A model generated the notes under the pieces. It was given only the letters and a program-made list of their open reading frames with translations, searched no databases and was not told where the DNA came from. From CAIWHR01 sp963813415 (GTDB taxonomy: Bacteria; Pseudomonadota; Gammaproteobacteria; Burkholderiales; Casimicrobiaceae): a DNA stretch of 64,000 bases. The stretch's first letter is position 1; the number at the start of each line of letters is the position of its first letter. The stretch spans positions 1 through 64,000 of the forward strand of contig CAWEYW010000005.1 of NCBI GenBank assembly GCA_963813415.1, in the 5' to 3' direction. Both the position numbers and the translations under genes were made by a program. Shown here piece after piece: positions 26,014 to 34,153 of this stretch.

Positions 26014-26738
26014 GCAAGGCCACCGCGCCCGGAGGCCGCCGCCGCCACTCCCGCTGGCCGAGGCTGCTCGTCGCATTTGCATTCATCACAGGGATCGCCG
26101 GTTTCTTCGCGCTGGGCGGTCCCCGCTACCTCGATCTCGCGACCATCAAGCAGCACCGCGACGCACTGTTGGCACTGACCGAGCAACACTATGGCGCCGC
26201 TCTCGCGAGCGCATTCTGCGTATACGTGCTGGTGGTCGCGTTCAGCGTGCCGGGCGCGGCCGTGCTGTCGCTGACGGCAGGTTTCCTGTTCGGCCGCTGG
26301 ATCGGCACGGCGCTCACGGTGACTGCAGCGACCGCCGGCGCGACGCTGCTGTTCCTCGGCGCGCGCTACCTGTTCGCCGATCTCGCACGGCGACGCCTGG
26401 GCAACTGGTACGCTCGCCTCAGCGCCGGCTTTGCGGCGCATGGCTTCAGCTATCTGCTGTTCCTGCGCCTCGTGCCGCTCTTCCCCTTTTTCCTCGTGAA
26501 CCTCGCGCCGGCCATCGCCGACTTGCCGCTGCGGACGTACGTGCTCGCGACGTTCATCGGAATAATTCCCGGCAGCTTCGTGTTCGTCAACCTCGGCGAG
26601 GCGCTCGGGAGAATCGATTCCACGCGCGACCTGCTCGCGCCGCCCACGCTGCTCGCGCTCGCGCTGCTCGGCGTCATCGCCCTGGTGCCGGTCGCCTACC
26701 GGCGCTGGAGGGGAGCGCAGTCCCCGGAGGCCCTCTGA
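26010..26738 (+). CDS. TVP38/TMEM64 (DedA-like) membrane protein
   Basis: A 242-aa inner-membrane protein of the TVP38/TMEM64 (VTT/SNARE-associated) family, related to DedA. Helices lie at about 20-38, 65-110, 142-165, 180-200 and 212-232. The family-defining re-entrant region is FSVPGAAVLSLTAGFLFGRWIGT (about 82-104) and the downstream loop RLVPLFPFFLVNLAPAIADLPLRTYVLATFIGIIPGSFVFV has the conserved R-x-x-P..P. The ATG overlaps the oxidoreductase stop codon (ATGA), so the two are translationally coupled and likely act together. Members of the superfamily move or scramble lipids, but for this bacterial subgroup the role is not known. Confidence 0.88.
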   Translation: MSKATAPGGRRRHSRWPRLLVAFAFITGIAGFFALGGPRYLDLATIKQHRDALLALTEQHYGAALASAFCVYVLVVAFSVPGAAVLSLTAGFLFGRWIGTALTVTAATAGATLLFLGARYLFADLARRRLGNWYARLSAGFAAHGFSYLLFLRLVPLFPFFLVNLAPAIADLPLRTYVLATFIGIIPGSFVFVNLGEALGRIDSTRDLLAPPTLLALALLGVIALVPVAYRRWRGAQSPEAL

Positions 26739-26853
26739 GCCACCGGTGGGCACGCCGCAGCGAACGTTCCCGGGAAGAAGCGGTCGTTGTCTTCCGACCC
26801 GTACGCGCATCGCTCGCGCAACGACCAATCCCAGTCACCCTGAGACCTTTCGC

Positions 26854-27816
26854 ATGCACGCTACGCTGCCACTCCTGAAGGCGACCGATTTCCCCCCGCT
26901 CCACCGGCGTTCGGTCGACACGCTGCAGGTAAATCTCGGCTACCGCTGCAACCAGGCGTGCCTGCATTGCCATGTCAATGCGGGTCCCGACCGCAAGGAA
27001 ATGATGACCGCCGAGGTCGTGGGTCAGGTGGTCGATGTGCTGCGCGCACTGCGCATCCCGACCCTCGACGTGACCGGTGGCGCGCCCGAGCTCAATCCCC
27101 ACTTTCGCGGGCTCGTGCGCAAGGCGCGGCGCATGGGCACGCGCGTCATCGACCGCTGCAATCTCACGATCCTGAACGAGCCGGGATTCGAGGACCTCGC
27201 CGCATTCCTCGCCGACCACCAGGTGGAGATCACCGCGTCGCTACCGTGCTACTCGCAGGCGAACGTCGATCGGCAGCGCGGTGATCACGTGTTCGAGTCG
27301 TCGATCCTCGCCCTGCGCAAGCTCAATGGGCTCGGCTACGGCCACGATGGCAGCGGGCGCGTGCTGAACCTGGTGTACAACCCGCTTGGCCCGAGCCTGC
27401 CGCCGGCCCAGGCCGAGCTGGAGGTCGACTACAAGCGCGAGCTCGGCCGCAACTTCGGCATCGTCTTCAACGCGCTGTACACGCTGGCCAACATGCCCAT
27501 CGCGCGTTTCGGCTCGACGCTCGTTTCGCAAGGCAAGTTCACGAGCTACATGCACGCGCTGCGCACCGCGCACAATCCGCGCAACATCGACGGCGTGATG
27601 TGCCGCACGAGCCTCAGCGTAGACTATCGCGGTCATCTCTACGATTGCGACTTCAACCAGATGCTCGGCATCCCGCTGACGATCGCGGGCAAGCCCCATC
27701 GGCATCTGCGCGACCTGCTCCACGACGATCCCGCCGGGGCACCGATCGCCGTCGCCGATCACTGCTACGGCTGCACGGCAGGACAGGGCTCGAGCTGCGG
27801 CGGTGCGCTCGCCTGA
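26854..27816 (+). CDS. arsS: ArsS, arsenosugar biosynthesis radical SAM protein
   Basis: A 320-aa radical SAM enzyme of the ArsS family, which transfers a 5'-deoxyadenosyl group to dimethylarsinous acid in arsenosugar synthesis. The [4Fe-4S] cysteines are Cys32, Cys36 and Cys39 (RCNQACLHCHVNAGPD). Further family strings are LDVTGGAPELNPHFR (about 70-84), IDRCNLT and SLPCYSQANVD. The C-terminal DUF3641-type region has several cysteines: GVMCRTSLSVDYRGHLYDCDFNQ and HCYGCTAGQGSSCGG. Some family members are selenoproteins; here cysteines are encoded throughout. The start at the ATG at 26854 has only a weak ribosome site. The arsenosugar glycosyltransferase gene follows 10 nt after the stop. Confidence 0.88.
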   Translation: MHATLPLLKATDFPPLHRRSVDTLQVNLGYRCNQACLHCHVNAGPDRKEMMTAEVVGQVVDVLRALRIPTLDVTGGAPELNPHFRGLVRKARRMGTRVIDRCNLTILNEPGFEDLAAFLADHQVEITASLPCYSQANVDRQRGDHVFESSILALRKLNGLGYGHDGSGRVLNLVYNPLGPSLPPAQAELEVDYKRELGRNFGIVFNALYTLANMPIARFGSTLVSQGKFTSYMHALRTAHNPRNIDGVMCRTSLSVDYRGHLYDCDFNQMLGIPLTIAGKPHRHLRDLLHDDPAGAPIAVADHCYGCTAGQGSSCGGALA

Positions 27817-27826
27817 CGCCACGTCC

Positions 27827-29149
27827 ATGCGGGTGTCGATCGTCGTGCCGGCGCTCAACGAGAGCGTGCGGATCGCCGCAACCCTTGGGCCGCTGCAGAT
27901 ACTGCGGCGACAGGGCCACGAGATCCTGGTGGTCGACGGCGGGAGCAGCGACGGAACGATCGCCGCCGCGACGCCGCTCGCCGATCGCGTGATCATGGGC
28001 CGACGCGGCCGGGCAACGCAGATGAACGCCGGCGCGGCGCTCGCCGGGGGTGACGTGCTCGTTTTCCTGCACGCCGACACGACGCTGCACGCCGATGGCA
28101 TCGCCGCGATGCGCGCCGGGCTGCAACGTGGCGACCATGCGTGGGGTCGCTTCGACGTGCGCATCGACACGCGCTCGCCGTTGCTGATGCTGATTGCCGC
28201 GGCGATGAACCTGCGCTCGCGCTGGACCGGCATCGCCACGGGTGACCAGGCGATGTTCGTGCTGCGCGAGGCATTCGAGGCCGCTGGAGGCTTTCCAAGC
28301 CAGCCGTTGATGGAGGACATCGAGTTCTCGCGGCGGCTCAAGCGCAGCGCCGGGGCGCCGCTGTGCTTGCGTGCGCGCGTCAGCACGTCGGGTCGTCGCT
28401 GGCTGCGTCATGGCGTGCTCCGCACGATGCTCACCATGTGGCGACTGCGCTTCGCGTATTGGCGCGGCGCGGACCCTGCGGATCTGGCCGGACGCTATGC
28501 GCTGCACGATCCCGCAACGCCCACGGCCGTTCTGCAGGTGTTCGCCAAGGCGCCGGTCGCCGGTACCGTGAAGACACGACTCGCCGCCCACATCGGTGCG
28601 GCGGCGGCCGTCGACGTACATGTCGAGCTCGCCGAGCGCACCCTGGCCGTCGGCGCAGCGGCGCTGCGCGAGGGTGCAGTCTCGGGAATCGAGCTCTGGT
28701 GCGATCCCGACGCGGCGGACCCGCGACTGCGGGCCTGGGCGACGCGCTACGGCGCAACGCTGCACGTGCAGCGCGGTGGCGACCTCGGCCAGCGCATGCG
28801 CAACGCGCTCCAGCAAGCTCTGGCGCGCGGGCACACTCCCGTGCTCGTCGGCACCGATTGCCCGGTGCTCGTCACGCGGCACTTAGCTGAATCGGCCGCA
28901 GCGCTCCGTCGCACCGACGCGGTGTTCCTGCCGGCCGAAGACGGCGGCTACGTGCTGATCGGACTCGCAAGCGCCCTGCCCGTGTTCGAGGGCGTCGCCT
29001 GGGGCAGTGCGCGGGTGATGGCACAGACGCGCCAGCGGCTGCGGCGAGCGCACGCGCGCTGGGTCGAGCTCGCCATGGTGTGGGACGTGGATCGGCCGGA
29101 GGATCTCGCGCGCTGGCGGGCCATGAAGGAATCGCTGGCGGGTGCCTGA
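27827..29149 (+). CDS. fused arsenosugar-type glycosyltransferases (TIGR04283 + TIGR04282)
   Basis: A 440-aa protein joining two enzymes that are usually separate. Residues 1-225 are a family 2 glycosyltransferase (VSIVVPALNES at the start, VVDGGSSDGT, VFLHADTTLH, GDQAMFVLREAF and the acidic MEDIEFSRRLK), matching the TIGR04283 type. Residues 233-440 are the DUF2064/TIGR04282 nucleotidyl/glycosyl-transferase type (VFAKAPVAGTVKTRLA, VLVGTDCPVL, FLPAEDGGYVLIGL). Both families are named for co-occurrence with arsS in arsenosugar clusters. The ATG at 27827 was chosen over a GTG at 27803 because the sheet-forming MRVSIVVPAL is the normal N-terminus. No arsM arsenite methyltransferase is nearby. 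Confidence 0.85.
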   Translation: MRVSIVVPALNESVRIAATLGPLQILRRQGHEILVVDGGSSDGTIAAATPLADRVIMGRRGRATQMNAGAALAGGDVLVFLHADTTLHADGIAAMRAGLQRGDHAWGRFDVRIDTRSPLLMLIAAAMNLRSRWTGIATGDQAMFVLREAFEAAGGFPSQPLMEDIEFSRRLKRSAGAPLCLRARVSTSGRRWLRHGVLRTMLTMWRLRFAYWRGADPADLAGRYALHDPATPTAVLQVFAKAPVAGTVKTRLAAHIGAAAAVDVHVELAERTLAVGAAALREGAVSGIELWCDPDAADPRLRAWATRYGATLHVQRGGDLGQRMRNALQQALARGHTPVLVGTDCPVLVTRHLAESAAALRRTDAVFLPAEDGGYVLIGLASALPVFEGVAWGSARVMAQTRQRLRRAHARWVELAMVWDVDRPEDLARWRAMKESLAGA

Positions 29150-29161
29150 AGGACCTGCGGT

Positions 29162-29440
29162 TCAACGCCGGCGACGCAGCAGCCCGGAGCGGTGCGCGCG
29201 CATCGCCGCCGCGGTGCGGTTCTCGACCCCCAGCTTCACGTACACGTGCTCGAGGTGCTTCTGCACCGTGCGCACGCTGAGGCCGAGGATGGCGGCGATC
29301 TGCGCATCGGTCTTGCCCGCGGCCACCCAGCCGAGGACTTCGAGCTCACGCAAGGTGAGCAGTGCGCGATCACCTGCATCGCGCCAGACCGGATCGCGTC
29401 CCGCTGCGTGCGTACGCATCATGCCGCCCTCCGCCGCCAT
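29162..29440 (-). CDS. minimal LuxR-type DNA-binding regulator
   Basis: A 92-aa protein that is almost entirely a LuxR/GerE helix-turn-helix: LTLRELEVLGWVAAGKTDAQ (about 28-47), IAAILGLSVRTVQKHLEHVY (recognition helix about 56-70) and VKLGVENRTAAAMRAH. There is no receiver or ligand domain, so it must be controlled by expression level, by a partner, or represent the remnant of a larger regulator. An 18-bp perfect palindrome begins 4 bp upstream of its ATG, a place for autorepression. The start could also be the ATG pair at residues 7-8. The sensor kinase at 5.8-7.3 kb belongs to the class that talks to LuxR-type regulators, but no receiver is present here. Confidence 0.8.
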   Translation of the reverse strand: MAAEGGMMRTHAAGRDPVWRDAGDRALLTLRELEVLGWVAAGKTDAQIAAILGLSVRTVQKHLEHVYVKLGVENRTAAAMRAHRSGLLRRRR

Positions 29441-29443
29441 CGC

Positions 29444-29461
29444 ATACGCAATATTGCGTAT
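29444..29461. promoter_or_regulatory. 18-bp perfect palindrome at the LuxR gene start
   Basis: ATACGCAATATTGCGTAT is its own reverse complement. It lies in the divergent region between the LuxR-type gene (start 29440) and DUF1059 (start 29537), where a dimeric HTH protein would be expected to bind. That the adjacent regulator binds it is inference. Confidence 0.6.
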
Positions 29462-29536
29462 TCCGGCCCGTTGCTCGACTGCCGGAGAGTATAGCTCCGC
29501 GGTGCACCCGGCACCGCTTGCCGAGAGGAGACCGCA

Positions 29537-29728
29537 ATGCGCAAGTATGTCGATTGCCGCGACTACCCCAGCGTGCAGAACTGCACGATCGCGTTATCGG
29601 CGGATTCCGAGCAGGAGCTGCTCGAGGCCGCCGTGCAGCATGCGGTCAGCGTGCATCAACACCAGGACTCACCCGAGCTGCGCACGTCGCTGCGCTCGGC
29701 GATGAAGGAAGGGAACCCGCGGCTGTAG
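29537..29728 (+). CDS. DUF1059 family small protein
   Basis: A 63-aa protein matching DUF1059. The start MRKYVDCRDYPSVQNCTIAL has the family's conserved aspartate and cysteines, followed by ELLEAAVQHAVSVHQHQDSPELRTSLRSAMKE, in which the histidines are typical. A GAGGAG ribosome site lies 6-7 nt before the ATG. Function unknown, though the Cys/His pattern hints at metal binding. It is divergent from the mini LuxR regulator and shares its palindrome-bearing intergenic region, so it is a candidate target of that regulator. Confidence 0.85.
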   Translation: MRKYVDCRDYPSVQNCTIALSADSEQELLEAAVQHAVSVHQHQDSPELRTSLRSAMKEGNPRL

Positions 29729-29814
29729 CAGGTCGATCGCGTCGGGCGGACGGAGCGGCGGCCTCCCGCAGTGCCTGTCCGACCGACGCCCGCCACCGCC
29801 TCGCGATTCTCGCC

Positions 29815-30828
29815 CTACGCCATCGCACACGCGATGGACGGCGCCCGCTGCGTCTTTGCGGTGGCCACCTTGGCTGCATCCGGCAGCACGACACCGTTCT
29901 TCACCGCGGTGATCTCCGCCAGGATGGAGACGGCGATCTCCGGTGGCGTGCGGCTGCCGATGTACAGGCCGACGGGTCCGTGCAGGCGGGCGATCTCTGC
30001 CTCCGACAGAGCGAATTCCTTGAGACGCTCACGGCGCTTCGCGTTGTTGGCGCGCGAGCCCAGCGCACCGACGTAGAACGCCGGCGATCTCAGCGCCTCC
30101 ATCAGCGCGAGATCGTCCAGCTTCGGATCGTGGGTGAGCGCGACCACCGCGCAGCGCTCGTCGAGCTGCATCGCATGCACCGTGTCGTCCGGCATGGTGC
30201 GCACCAGGGTGACCCCGGGCACGTCCCACGTCGCCGAGTATTCCTCGCGCGGATCGCACACCGTGACGTGGTAATCGAGCCCGACGGCGATCTGCGCGAG
30301 ATACTTCGAAAGTTGCGACGCGCCGATCACCAGCATGCGGTAGCGCGGACCGTGAATCGTCGTGAGCACCTTGCCATCGAAGGCGAGGCCATCGGTGGCA
30401 CGCGCCCCGACGAGGGTCGCGTCGCCGGTGGCGAGGTCGAGTCGCCGGGCGACCAGGCGTCCGGCTTCGATCTCCGTCAGCGTTTCGCGCAATTGCGAGC
30501 GCGCGCTGAGCGGCTCCAGCGCGAGTTCGATGGTGCCGCCGCAGGGCAATCCGAACCGCCGCGCCTCGTCGGCCGACACGCCATAGGTGACCACCTCGCA
30601 GGCGGTCGCCGTGAGGCCATCGCGGCGGATGCGATCGACGAGATCGTCCTCGATGCAACCGCCCGACACCGAACCTTCGACCAGGCCGTCGTCGCGGATC
30701 GCGAGCAGAGCGCCCTCCGGACGCGGCGAGCTGCCCCACGTACGCACGACGGTGACGAGCAGCACCCTGCGGCCGCCTGCGAGCCATTCCGTACTGCGCT
30801 TCAGAACTTCGAGATCGACGCTGTCCAT
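29815..30828 (-). CDS. XdhC/CoxI-family molybdenum hydroxylase maturation protein
   Basis: A 337-aa protein of the XdhC/CoxI family, which bind molybdenum cofactor and promote its sulfuration and insertion into xanthine-dehydrogenase-type enzymes. The N-terminal domain shows VVRTWGSSPRPEGALLAI (about 26-43), GSVSGGCIEDDLV (about 52-64, with the conserved Cys) and FGLPCGGTIEL. The C-terminal Rossmann domain begins RYRMLVIGASQLSKYLAQIA (about 163-182), followed by VTVCDPREEYS and the conserved ALTHDPKLDDLAL and YVGALGSRANNAKRRERL. No hydroxylase structural genes are adjacent, so its client is elsewhere. A YqeB homologue lies at 1.5-2.3 kb. Confidence 0.88.
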   Translation of the reverse strand: MDSVDLEVLKRSTEWLAGGRRVLLVTVVRTWGSSPRPEGALLAIRDDGLVEGSVSGGCIEDDLVDRIRRDGLTATACEVVTYGVSADEARRFGLPCGGTIELALEPLSARSQLRETLTEIEAGRLVARRLDLATGDATLVGARATDGLAFDGKVLTTIHGPRYRMLVIGASQLSKYLAQIAVGLDYHVTVCDPREEYSATWDVPGVTLVRTMPDDTVHAMQLDERCAVVALTHDPKLDDLALMEALRSPAFYVGALGSRANNAKRRERLKEFALSEAEIARLHGPVGLYIGSRTPPEIAVSILAEITAVKNGVVLPDAAKVATAKTQRAPSIACAMA

Positions 30829-30860
30829 GGCCGGCTACCGGGGTGACTAGACCGGCTATA

Positions 30861-31007
30861 TTACTGCGCGTGCCGGCTCCAGTACGCAATCATGCCCACG
30901 ACCAGCGCCGCCACAAGGGCGCCCCGCACCGACAGACGGCGCCACCAGGACACACGCACCTCCGCGGGACGGGGGGAACGGTCCGGACCATCCGGCTCGG
31001 CAGGCAT
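30861..31007 (-). CDS. possible 48-aa single-pass membrane protein
   Basis: A short open frame encodes a Pro/Glu-rich head and then WWRRLSVRGALVAALVVGMI followed by AYWSRHAQ, a clean single transmembrane helix preceded by arginines (inside) with a short outside tail. There is no convincing Shine-Dalgarno. It fills the gap between fadD and the XdhC gene on the same strand. The transmembrane architecture argues for a real protein; homology was not recognised. Confidence 0.4.
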   Translation of the reverse strand: MPAEPDGPDRSPRPAEVRVSWWRRLSVRGALVAALVVGMIAYWSRHAQ

Positions 31008-31078
31008 ATAGGCTGGGCCCGATCAAGGTAGTACGACGGCCGTGCGATCGGCCGGCGTGCGCCAGCGGTCGTGCCTCG

Positions 31079-32776
31079 TCACGCGAGAGCCATCTCCGCC
31101 TGCATCTCCTTCTCCACCTCATCGCGCACGACGCGCCGCAGGATCTTGCCGACGGGGCTCTTCGGCAACGGCTCTGCGCGCCACCGCACCTGCTTCGGGA
31201 CCTTGTACGCCGTCAGGTGCTTGCGACAGTAGGCGACGAGGTCCTCGGCACTGAGCGTCGGGTCGGTGCGCACCGCCACGACCATCACCGCATGACCGGT
31301 GCGCGCGTCGGGAACGCCGATGCACGCCGCCTCCAGCACGCCCGGGTGGCTCATCACCACCTCCTCGACCTCGTTCGGGAACACCTTGAAGCCCGACACC
31401 ACGATCATGTCCTTCTTCCGGTCGGTGATCTTGAGATAGCCGCGCTCGTCCATGTGGCCCATGTCCCCGGTGCGCAACCAGCCGTCCGCCGTGAACACGT
31501 TGGCGGTCTCGTCCGGGCGCTGCCAATAGCCGCGCATCACCTGCGGACCGCGCACGCACAGCTCGCCGGTTTCGCCCAGCGCCAGCTCCGTCCCCACGTC
31601 GTCGCGGATGCTGACCTCGGTCGATGGCACTGGCAGGCCGATGCATCCCGTATAGCCGCCTCGCATGGGATTGCCGGTGACGATGGGCGCCGTCTCGGTG
31701 AGGCCGTAACCCTCGACCAATGGCTTGCCAGTGAGGGTCTGCCATTTTTCCGCGACCATGCGCTGCACCGGCATGCCGCCCCCGAACGCAAACTTGAGCG
31801 CGCTGGTGTCGATCTCGCTGAATCCCGGGGCGTTCAGCAAGGCGTTGAACAGCGTGTTGACACCCGTGATCACCGTGAACGGAACGTCCTTCAACTCCTT
31901 GACGAGGCTGGGCAGGTCGCGCGGGTTCGCGATGAGCACGTTGTGGCCGCCCCACTTCACGAACGTCAGGAGGTTCACCGTCAGCGCGAAGATGTGATAC
32001 AGCGGCAGCGGCGTGACCACCACCTCCTCGCCTTCCACGAAGTCCGAGCCCACCCAGGCCGAAATCTGCTGCAGATTGGCGATCAGATTGCGGTGCGTCA
32101 GCATCGCGCCCTTCGGCACGCCGGTCGTGCCGCCCGTGTATTGCAGGAACGCGAGATCGTCCGGCCCCAGCGTCACCGGAGAAAGCGGTGCCTTGTGGCC
32201 CATGGCGAGTGCTGCGCGCAGCGGAACGGCGCCGTCGATGTGCCACGCCGGCACCATCTTCTTCGCGTACTTGACCACCAGATTGGTGAGCAATGCCTTG
32301 ATGGGCGGGAACAGATCGCCGATCTCGGTGGTGATCACGGTTTGCAGGGGCGTGCTGCCTGCGACGTCCTGCACGGTGTGGGCGAAGTTCTCGAGCACGA
32401 CGATGGCCTTCGCCCCGGAGTCGTTCAGCTGATGGGTAAGCTCGCGCGCCGTGTAGAGCGGATTGCAGTTGACGACGACGAGACCCGCGCGTAACGCACC
32501 GAATACGGCAATCGGGTACTGCAGCACGTTGGGCATCATGATCGCGAGCCGGTCACCCCGCTCGAGGCCGCAGTCATGCTGCAGGTACGCCGCAAAGTCG
32601 CGCGTCTTCTGGTCGATCTCGCCGTACGTGAGCGCGCTGCCCATGCTGCTGAACGCAGGCTTCTCGCGAAAGCGGGCGCAGCTCTGCAGGAAGATGTCGA
32701 TCAGCGAGCTGTAGGCCGAGGTGTCTACCTCATGCGGGATGCCCGGTGGATAGTTCTTCAGCCAGATCTTGTCCAT
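31079..32776 (-). CDS. fadD: long-chain fatty acid-CoA ligase FadD
   Basis: A 565-aa acyl-CoA synthetase that activates long-chain fatty acids with ATP and CoA for beta-oxidation; usually peripheral on the inner membrane. The N-terminal MDKIWLKNYPPGIPHEVD is typical of proteobacterial FadD. The AMP-binding P-loop is LQYTGGTTGVPKGAMLTHRN (about 210-229). The linker region has VEGYGLTETAPIVTGNP, and the C-terminal catalytic loop GWLRTGDMGHMDERGYLKITDRKKDMIVVSGFKVFPNE includes the fatty-acyl-CoA signature. The catalytic Lys near the end is in LPKSPVGKILRR. Upstream lies a set of TTGACAC repeats (32848-32897) that could be regulatory. It is probably monocistronic. Confidence 0.93.
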   Translation of the reverse strand: MDKIWLKNYPPGIPHEVDTSAYSSLIDIFLQSCARFREKPAFSSMGSALTYGEIDQKTRDFAAYLQHDCGLERGDRLAIMMPNVLQYPIAVFGALRAGLVVVNCNPLYTARELTHQLNDSGAKAIVVLENFAHTVQDVAGSTPLQTVITTEIGDLFPPIKALLTNLVVKYAKKMVPAWHIDGAVPLRAALAMGHKAPLSPVTLGPDDLAFLQYTGGTTGVPKGAMLTHRNLIANLQQISAWVGSDFVEGEEVVVTPLPLYHIFALTVNLLTFVKWGGHNVLIANPRDLPSLVKELKDVPFTVITGVNTLFNALLNAPGFSEIDTSALKFAFGGGMPVQRMVAEKWQTLTGKPLVEGYGLTETAPIVTGNPMRGGYTGCIGLPVPSTEVSIRDDVGTELALGETGELCVRGPQVMRGYWQRPDETANVFTADGWLRTGDMGHMDERGYLKITDRKKDMIVVSGFKVFPNEVEEVVMSHPGVLEAACIGVPDARTGHAVMVVAVRTDPTLSAEDLVAYCRKHLTAYKVPKQVRWRAEPLPKSPVGKILRRVVRDEVEKEMQAEMALA

Positions 32777-32847
32777 GACGCCTCCTTGCTAGCGTTTATC
32801 CGCGCGGACAGGTCGCGGGGCGGATGATCCATACCCCGTTACCGCGC

Positions 32848-32897
32848 TTGACACTCAAGCTCATTTGACACCCCTTGCGCCGCGCGTATGTGTCAAA
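32848..32897. repeat. cluster of TTGACAC direct and inverted repeats upstream of fadD
   Basis: TTGACAC occurs at 32848-32854 and, 17 bp later, at 32865-32871. TTTGACAC (32864-32871) is mirrored exactly by GTGTCAAA (32890-32897) across an 18-bp spacer. GCTTGA and TCAAGC (32847-32861) form a further inverted repeat. It lies in the divergent region between fadD and a secreted protein gene. An operator for a dimeric regulator is the natural reading (inference); the TTGACA units also resemble -35 boxes. Confidence 0.5.
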
Positions 32898-33029
32898 GGT
32901 CAAGACGCCGTCGTGCGCCTGCGTCGCCGCTGCGTGGGCTGGCATCCGGCGCGGCAGCATTGCAGCCGAGGTGGGGAACCAGTTCCGACCGGCGCGCCCT
33001 AACCAGGCTCGACCAAGGATCTTCATCCC

Positions 33030-33431
33030 ATGAATCACTTCTGGAGCCTGTGCGTCCTCGCCGCAGCATCCACCCCCGTCCTGGCGTCGGACCTGGACGT
33101 ATCGGTCACCCTGGTGCAGCCGCGCATCTACGGCCGCATCGATGTGGGCGGCTACCCGCCGCCGCAGCTCGTCTATCCGCAGCCGATCATCATCGAGCGT
33201 GCACCGGTGGTCGTGGCGCGGCAGCCGGTCTACCTGCACGTACCCCCCGGCCACGCCAAGAACTGGCGCAAGCACTGCCGCAAATACAACGCGTGCGCCC
33301 AACCGGTCTATTTCGTGCGCGAGGATTGGTACGACAACGTGTACGTGCCGCACCACGGACATGGCGAAGGGCACGGCAACGGCGGCAAGGACGGGAAGCA
33401 TGGCAAGGCCAAGGGACACAAGGACGGCTGA
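33030..33431 (+). CDS. secreted His/Gly-rich-tailed conserved protein
   Basis: A 133-aa exported protein with signal peptide MNHFWSLCVLAAASTPVLAS. The mature part is Pro/Tyr/Val-rich (GGYPPPQLVYPQPIIIERAP, then VVVARQPVYLHVPPGHAKNW), with a conserved block NWRKHCRKYNACAQPVYFVREDWYDNVY (about 76-103) containing a Cys pair that could form a disulfide. The tail is Gly/His/Lys-rich (HHGHGEGHGNGGKDGKHGK), suggesting metal or polyanion binding. Similar periplasmic proteins are common in betaproteobacteria without assigned function. Single gene, divergent from fadD. Confidence 0.65.
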   Translation: MNHFWSLCVLAAASTPVLASDLDVSVTLVQPRIYGRIDVGGYPPPQLVYPQPIIIERAPVVVARQPVYLHVPPGHAKNWRKHCRKYNACAQPVYFVREDWYDNVYVPHHGHGEGHGNGGKDGKHGKAKGHKDG

Positions 33432-33558
33432 GATCCTCGTGTTCCGGTGCCGCTGCGCGTCGATTCAGGTGCAGCGCGCGCCAACGGCGTAGCGATGAGA
33501 GCCGATCGGCCGAAGGGGCGATTCGGGCGGAGCGCGCAGGGATCGCGCGCGGTGGCGT

Positions 33559-34143
33559 TCAGCTCAGGTTGGCGATGAAGTTGGCGAGGTTCTCGATGTC
33601 CTCGTCCGACAGGGTGCGCGCGACGCTCGTCATGTTGCCGGCATCGTTGGTGCGCCGCCTGGCCTTGAAGTCCTGCAGCTGCTTGACGATGTATTCATAA
33701 CTCTGCCCCGCCACCCGCGGGATCTCGTTCTGGCCGGCAAATCCGCCCAGGTGACACATCGCGCAAAGCACCTCGTCCGCCTTCTTGCGCCCCGCCTCGA
33801 CCTTCTTCGGATCCGCCGTGAACTTGGAGGGGGCGGGTTTCTGCGCGGAGAAGTACTCCGCCAGAGCCAGCATCTCCTCGCGCGACAGTTCCTTCGCCAC
33901 GGGTGTCATTTCCGGGTCGCTGCGCCGCCCTTCGTTGAAATCCTTGAGCTCCAGGTACAGGTAGCGCGATGTCTGGCCGGCGAGCGTTGGATAGCGCGGG
34001 CTTGCCGGATTCCCCCCCTGACCGTGGCAGGCAGCGCACACCGCGGCCTTGGCGGGCGCGGCGGGAGCAGCGCTCCCGGTTGTCTGCGCGGCAGCGGCAG
34101 CGGCAAGGGCGAACAGCATCGGGACGAGGCAGAATCGGTTCAC
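33559..34143 (-). CDS. dihaem cytochrome c (c4-like)
   Basis: A 194-aa periplasmic cytochrome with two class I haem c domains. Haem sites are CAACH (about residues 36-40) and CAMCH (about 130-134). Distal Met ligands are likely in PEMTPVAKELS and NMTSVARTLS, each before a LAEYFS or LANFIANLS helix, exactly the cytochrome c4 pattern. A signal peptide (CLVPMLFALAAAAAAQ) follows the GTG start at 34143; an in-frame ATG at 34179 would put polar residues before it. It lies 61 nt downstream of the PQQ dehydrogenase on the same strand and is a good candidate for its electron acceptor, although a terminator-like hairpin separates them. Confidence 0.82.
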   Translation of the reverse strand: MNRFCLVPMLFALAAAAAAQTTGSAAPAAPAKAAVCAACHGQGGNPASPRYPTLAGQTSRYLYLELKDFNEGRRSDPEMTPVAKELSREEMLALAEYFSAQKPAPSKFTADPKKVEAGRKKADEVLCAMCHLGGFAGQNEIPRVAGQSYEYIVKQLQDFKARRRTNDAGNMTSVARTLSDEDIENLANFIANLS

Positions 34144-34153
34144 GGGAGCACCA

